Source: Chloroflexota bacterium (lineage in GTDB: Bacteria; Chloroflexota; UBA11872; VXNJ01). From it: DNA of 17,537 nucleotides. The stretch covers positions 1 to 17,537 of the forward strand of contig JAPOVO010000020.1 of the NCBI GenBank assembly GCA_026708165.1. The letters run 5' to 3'. Below, one piece after another: positions 14,911 through 17,537 of the stretch (position 1 is the first letter of the stretch; each line of letters begins with the position of its first letter). The notes under the pieces were generated by a model, which was not told where the DNA came from, made no database searches, and saw nothing but the letters and a program-made list of their open reading frames with translations. The position numbers were made by a program, and so were the translations under genes.

Positions 14911-16392
14911 CTACATCCATCTGCGGAGCTTCGGCGAGGAGGCGCGTTTCCACGCCGATCTCCATTCGGACCTCAGAGTCGCCGCCGCGGCGAGTTGAAG
15001 ACCAGCGAGCTGTCCGGCGGCGAACGCTGCCTGGGGGTCGAGGGCGGCTGACCGCGACTTGAGCCATTCGGCGGCGTTCAGCGCGTCGCGATGGTCGCCG
15101 AGAGTCTCCTGGACTTGTGAGACTGTCTTGGCGAACGCAGCCGCAGGACGGCCTACCGCGAGCGCGACGGCGTCGGCGGCGTAGCGGGTCTGCTTGGCTT
15201 TGAGCCTGATATCGTGCAGGACTTCATCGGGGGGATTCCGGCCGGCCGCCCTGGTCGCACGGCGCAGTCGTCGCCACGGCTTCGCGGCGAGCTTTGGCAG
15301 CAGCTTGCGAGCGGGGCCGTCGGCTTCGGGCAGGGTCTTCGGGTTGCGAGCCGCGTCGTCGAGAAGATCGAGCAGCCGGTTGGTTCGCTCGTCTCGCAGG
15401 GCTTCGATCATCCCGTCGCGGGCACGTCCGCGCTCCCGCTCAAGGTCCGCGAGGATCACGTTCAAGGAGTTCCCGTCAAGCTCCGGGATCAGAGCGGCGT
15501 CTCGCCGGAGGCGCTCCCGCAGGACGTCGGCGTCTCGAAGCGGCCCCAGCCGGATCGCGAAAGCGCGAAGCTCGGAGCGCAGCATCCGGCGCCAGCCGGG
15601 GTCGAGCAGGGGCTGAAACGTTCGAAGATTGGACCGCAGTCTGCGTGCCGCCACGCGCACCTGATGGACGGCCTCGATATCTTCGTCCAGGTATAGGCCG
15701 GGCAGGTTCATAACGAACCGCCGGACGGCCGCGCCGATGGAGTCCTTGATCACGGAGCCGGCCGTGGCCTTCTTCCGCGAACATGCGGCTGCCGGGAAGG
15801 GATTTCCGTTTGATGCCCTGCCGAGAGCACGGGCGAGTTTCGGAACCTTGACTACGTCCCCGGCGCCGTCGGCTTGCAGCCTGCGAACGGCAGTTTCGAG
15901 AATGGAGTCGGGCGCTTCGGGACCAAGCTCGACCTCGATCTCGCCGAACGAGGCGGTCACGCTTCCGTTTTGTCGGGCTTCGACCGTGTCGTAGTCCAGC
16001 TCGGCCAGGACCGCTCCGCGCGAGTCCGCGAAGCGAAGTCCCTCGCGGAGAGTACGCAGTCGCGCGACGCGCTTGACCGGTGCACCGCGCGTAAAAGCCC
16101 GGATCAGGTCGAGCGCATCTGTCGGAGGTGAGTTTGACTCGCTGGCAATGCGAATCTCGTCTCGTTCCAGCCCGACTAGCTTCCGATCCTTCGGAATCTT
16201 GATCTTCCAGCCTTCACCTGGACGAAATCGCAGAGTACATCCCCAGCGGACGAGCCGGTGATCGTCGGTATCCCAATATTCCGTGACGATCTCGCGCTGG
16301 GGCAGAGCCGTAACGACGGTGTCGTCGAGAATGGAGTATCGGGGAGAATACGCGAAGCTGCCGACCTCCAGCTTGACTTCCCGCTCCCGCAT
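14911..16392 (-). CDS. CYTH-CHAD domain protein (probable inorganic triphosphatase / polyphosphate-binding)
   Basis: This protein of about 493 residues joins an N-terminal CYTH domain (about 1-190) to a C-terminal CHAD domain (about 210-485). The CYTH hallmark ExExK is present as E3-R4-E5-V6-K7, with later basic/acidic strands (LRFRPGEGWKIKIPKD, VLAELDYD, EIEVELG) that line the triphosphate tunnel. CHAD shows the paired helical repeats with conserved His and basic residues, AVHQVRVAARRLRSNL and LHDIRLKAKQTRYAADA. CYTH enzymes hydrolyse tripolyphosphate or related triphosphates, and CHAD domains bind polyphosphate. I chose ATG 16392 because ExExK normally sits a few residues from the start; ATG 16407, five codons earlier, is possible. 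The gene lies 25 bp from pstB (convergent), and two kinase-like genes lie upstream on its strand. Confidence 0.85.
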   Translation of the reverse strand: MREREVKLEVGSFAYSPRYSILDDTVVTALPQREIVTEYWDTDDHRLVRWGCTLRFRPGEGWKIKIPKDRKLVGLERDEIRIASESNSPPTDALDLIRAFTRGAPVKRVARLRTLREGLRFADSRGAVLAELDYDTVEARQNGSVTASFGEIEVELGPEAPDSILETAVRRLQADGAGDVVKVPKLARALGRASNGNPFPAAACSRKKATAGSVIKDSIGAAVRRFVMNLPGLYLDEDIEAVHQVRVAARRLRSNLRTFQPLLDPGWRRMLRSELRAFAIRLGPLRDADVLRERLRRDAALIPELDGNSLNVILADLERERGRARDGMIEALRDERTNRLLDLLDDAARNPKTLPEADGPARKLLPKLAAKPWRRLRRATRAAGRNPPDEVLHDIRLKAKQTRYAADAVALAVGRPAAAFAKTVSQVQETLGDHRDALNAAEWLKSRSAALDPQAAFAAGQLAGLQLAAAATLRSEWRSAWKRASSPKLRRWM

Positions 16393-16569
16393 AATCCCCG
16401 CTCGCATACAGATTGTTTAAGAACCGGTAGGGCTGCCGAGGCCGGAATTTCGTTGAAGAAGGACCCTGGACTTGCAGGTGGAAAACCGGCCGGCTCGCCT
16501 CCGGAGGGACGGCGATTCTACACCATTGGGTGCGTCAGACTATGCGGTAAACGAGAGAAGGGCCTGGGG

Positions 16570-17301
16570 CTAGCTCGCGGGTGGCGGGTCCAAGTCTTCG
16601 TCGGCCATTTGGCGGACTTCGTCGCGAATAACTTCGAGGATGGCGGAAAACGTGGCGGATATCGGGCCGTTGGCGTCGATCATGACGAATTCGTGGATAG
16701 CCGCCAGGCTGCGGAACTCGCCGATCATCTCGTTTTGATAGTCGACGTAGGTCGTGTGCTGGTCCTGACCCCGCAGAAAGTCCTGCCCGGATTCCCAGTA
16801 GTCGAATCCTCCGGCGGTAGCGAGGATTCGGGAAAGCAGATGGTCGACGTCGACGTCCAGGTAGATGACCCGGTCTGGAATGGCGGCGAAGCCGTAAACG
16901 TCCTGCATCCACTCCGGCGAAACGCCCCTGACCGAGGCGCGGGCAATCAGCGAGTACATATAGCGGTCCGCCAATACGATCAGCCCCGCCCGCAGAGCGG
17001 GGATTATGGTGCGTTCGAGGCGGTCGGCGAAGTCGGTCGCGTAGAACAGGTTAAGCGTGAGCGGGTCGAGGTTGTGGCCGGTCTTGGCCCGCTCGATCCC
17101 CCTGCCGGCAAGCTCCGATCTGGTGAGGCCGGTATCGGCCACGCCGTAACCGTGGTCTTCCAGCCATTCCTTGGTCAGGCGGATATGAGTGGACCGCCCC
17201 GAGCCGTCGGGACCTTCGAACACGATCAGCCGCCCCGGAAACCTGCCCTCGTCGGCTCTAAGCGGCGGCTCGCCGTAGAACTTCAGCTTGCGCTCGTTCA
17301 C
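16570..17301 (-). CDS. thymidylate kinase-like P-loop protein with variant Walker A
   Basis: This 243-residue protein is built like a dTMP kinase: a beta strand and P-loop (LIVFEGPDGSGRST, residues 25-38), a DFADRLERTIIPAL helix, the DRY motif (D112-R113-Y114) with following YSLIARA, and the PDRVIYLDVDVDHLLSRI strand. Three deviations stand out. The Walker A lysine is arginine (R36); the TREPGGT motif that binds dTMP is replaced by TGLTRSEL; and about 20 residues precede the first strand. It starts at GTG, whose GTGA overlaps the stop of another kinase-like gene, so the two are coupled. It may be a TMP kinase variant or a nucleotide/polyphosphate-related kinase; a catalytically weak partner subunit is also possible. 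A 162-177 bp gap separates it from the CYTH-CHAD gene. Confidence 0.75.
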   Translation of the reverse strand: MNERKLKFYGEPPLRADEGRFPGRLIVFEGPDGSGRSTHIRLTKEWLEDHGYGVADTGLTRSELAGRGIERAKTGHNLDPLTLNLFYATDFADRLERTIIPALRAGLIVLADRYMYSLIARASVRGVSPEWMQDVYGFAAIPDRVIYLDVDVDHLLSRILATAGGFDYWESGQDFLRGQDQHTTYVDYQNEMIGEFRSLAAIHEFVMIDANGPISATFSAILEVIRDEVRQMADEDLDPPPAS

Positions 17302-17537
17302 CGCCCGAAAAGCTCCGGCATGTAGCGGCCGCTCAGATCGAACTCGGAGAGAGCCGACGCCAGGTCTCCGTCGTCGGCTTTGGTGACGCCGCTCAGGAGC
17401 GGTTCGACGACTTGCCGCATCTTGCGCTGCTGCAAGACGAGCGACTCGGTGGCGTCGATTCGATAGAGACCGAAATCGTCGACCATGACCTCGTATTTAG
17501 CCTTGATAATCCCCTGGAAGACTCCAACAGACTCGAA
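17298..17537 (-). CDS. thymidylate kinase-like protein, C-terminal fragment (5' part outside window)
   Basis: The minus-strand frame is open from the window edge to TGA at 17298-17300, giving 79 residues. An internal ATG at 17486 is in frame, but the codons before it (FESVGVFQGIIKAKYEVM) continue the protein, so this is a truncated gene and not a small one. The segment KYEVMVDDFGLYRIDATESL followed by a basic helix resembles the last strand and helix of thymidylate-kinase-like proteins, where an Asp in a VIDA-type strand near the end is usual. The stop overlaps the start of the next kinase-like gene by 4 bp. The assignment rests on this tail and on the neighbour, so it is moderate. Confidence 0.55.
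   Translation of the reverse strand, partial: FESVGVFQGIIKAKYEVMVDDFGLYRIDATESLVLQQRKMRQVVEPLLSGVTKADDGDLASALSEFDLSGRYMPELFGR

Noticed and set aside
16258..17325. 355-codon plus-strand frame opposite the kinase-like genes
   Set aside because: It covers the P-loop kinase gene in antisense and has no recognisable domain; the minus-strand genes carry Walker A and DRY motifs.

Overview
The window is about 17.5 kb of GC-rich bacterial chromosome with short intergenic gaps, GGAG-type ribosome binding sites, frequent GTG/TTG starts and many 4-bp stop/start overlaps. The gene mix (deoxyxylulose pathway, a bacterial GOLPH3 protein, a phytanoyl-CoA dioxygenase-like oxygenase beside hydantoinase/oxoprolinase subunits, a CYTH-CHAD protein, paired thymidylate-kinase-like proteins) and a short dispersed intergenic repeat fit a Chloroflexota lineage such as SAR202/Dehalococcoidia. 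This is an inference from gene content only; there is no rRNA or other phylogenetic marker in view.

Left part (1-3580): the 3' end of dxs, a GOLPH3/GPP34-family protein, an unrecognised six-helix membrane protein, tRNA-Met(CAU), tRNA-Leu(CAG), and on the minus strand a VapC-type PIN toxin with its ribbon-helix-helix antitoxin. The antitoxin is preceded by a perfect inverted repeat lying over a candidate promoter. A degenerate dispersed repeat follows.

Middle part (3590-8601): a catabolic-looking cluster. A phytanoyl-CoA dioxygenase-family Fe(II)/2-oxoglutarate oxygenase gene (minus) diverges from hyuA-hyuB (plus), the two subunits of an ATP-dependent hydantoinase/5-oxoprolinase/ketone-carboxylase-type enzyme. 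A 58-codon gene overlaps the end of hyuB. It encodes a CxxC...CxxxC (TRASH/YHS-like) zinc protein with its own good ribosome binding site, so the operon probably has three genes.

Right part (8976-17537): a phosphate-centred region. It holds a PhoB/OmpR-type response regulator without an adjacent kinase, an AqpS-like aquaporin on the opposite strand, and the complete high-affinity phosphate transporter pstS-pstC-pstA-pstB. Convergent to pstB are, on the minus strand, two overlapping thymidylate-kinase-like genes (the first cut by the window edge, the second with Arg in place of the Walker A Lys) followed by a CYTH-CHAD protein of the tripolyphosphatase/polyphosphate-binding type. No phoU or phoR is present in the window. 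A tandem direct repeat upstream of pstS is a candidate operator for the response regulator.

The most promising unexplained items are the small zinc protein coupled to hyuB and the paired kinase-like proteins beside the CYTH-CHAD and Pst genes.
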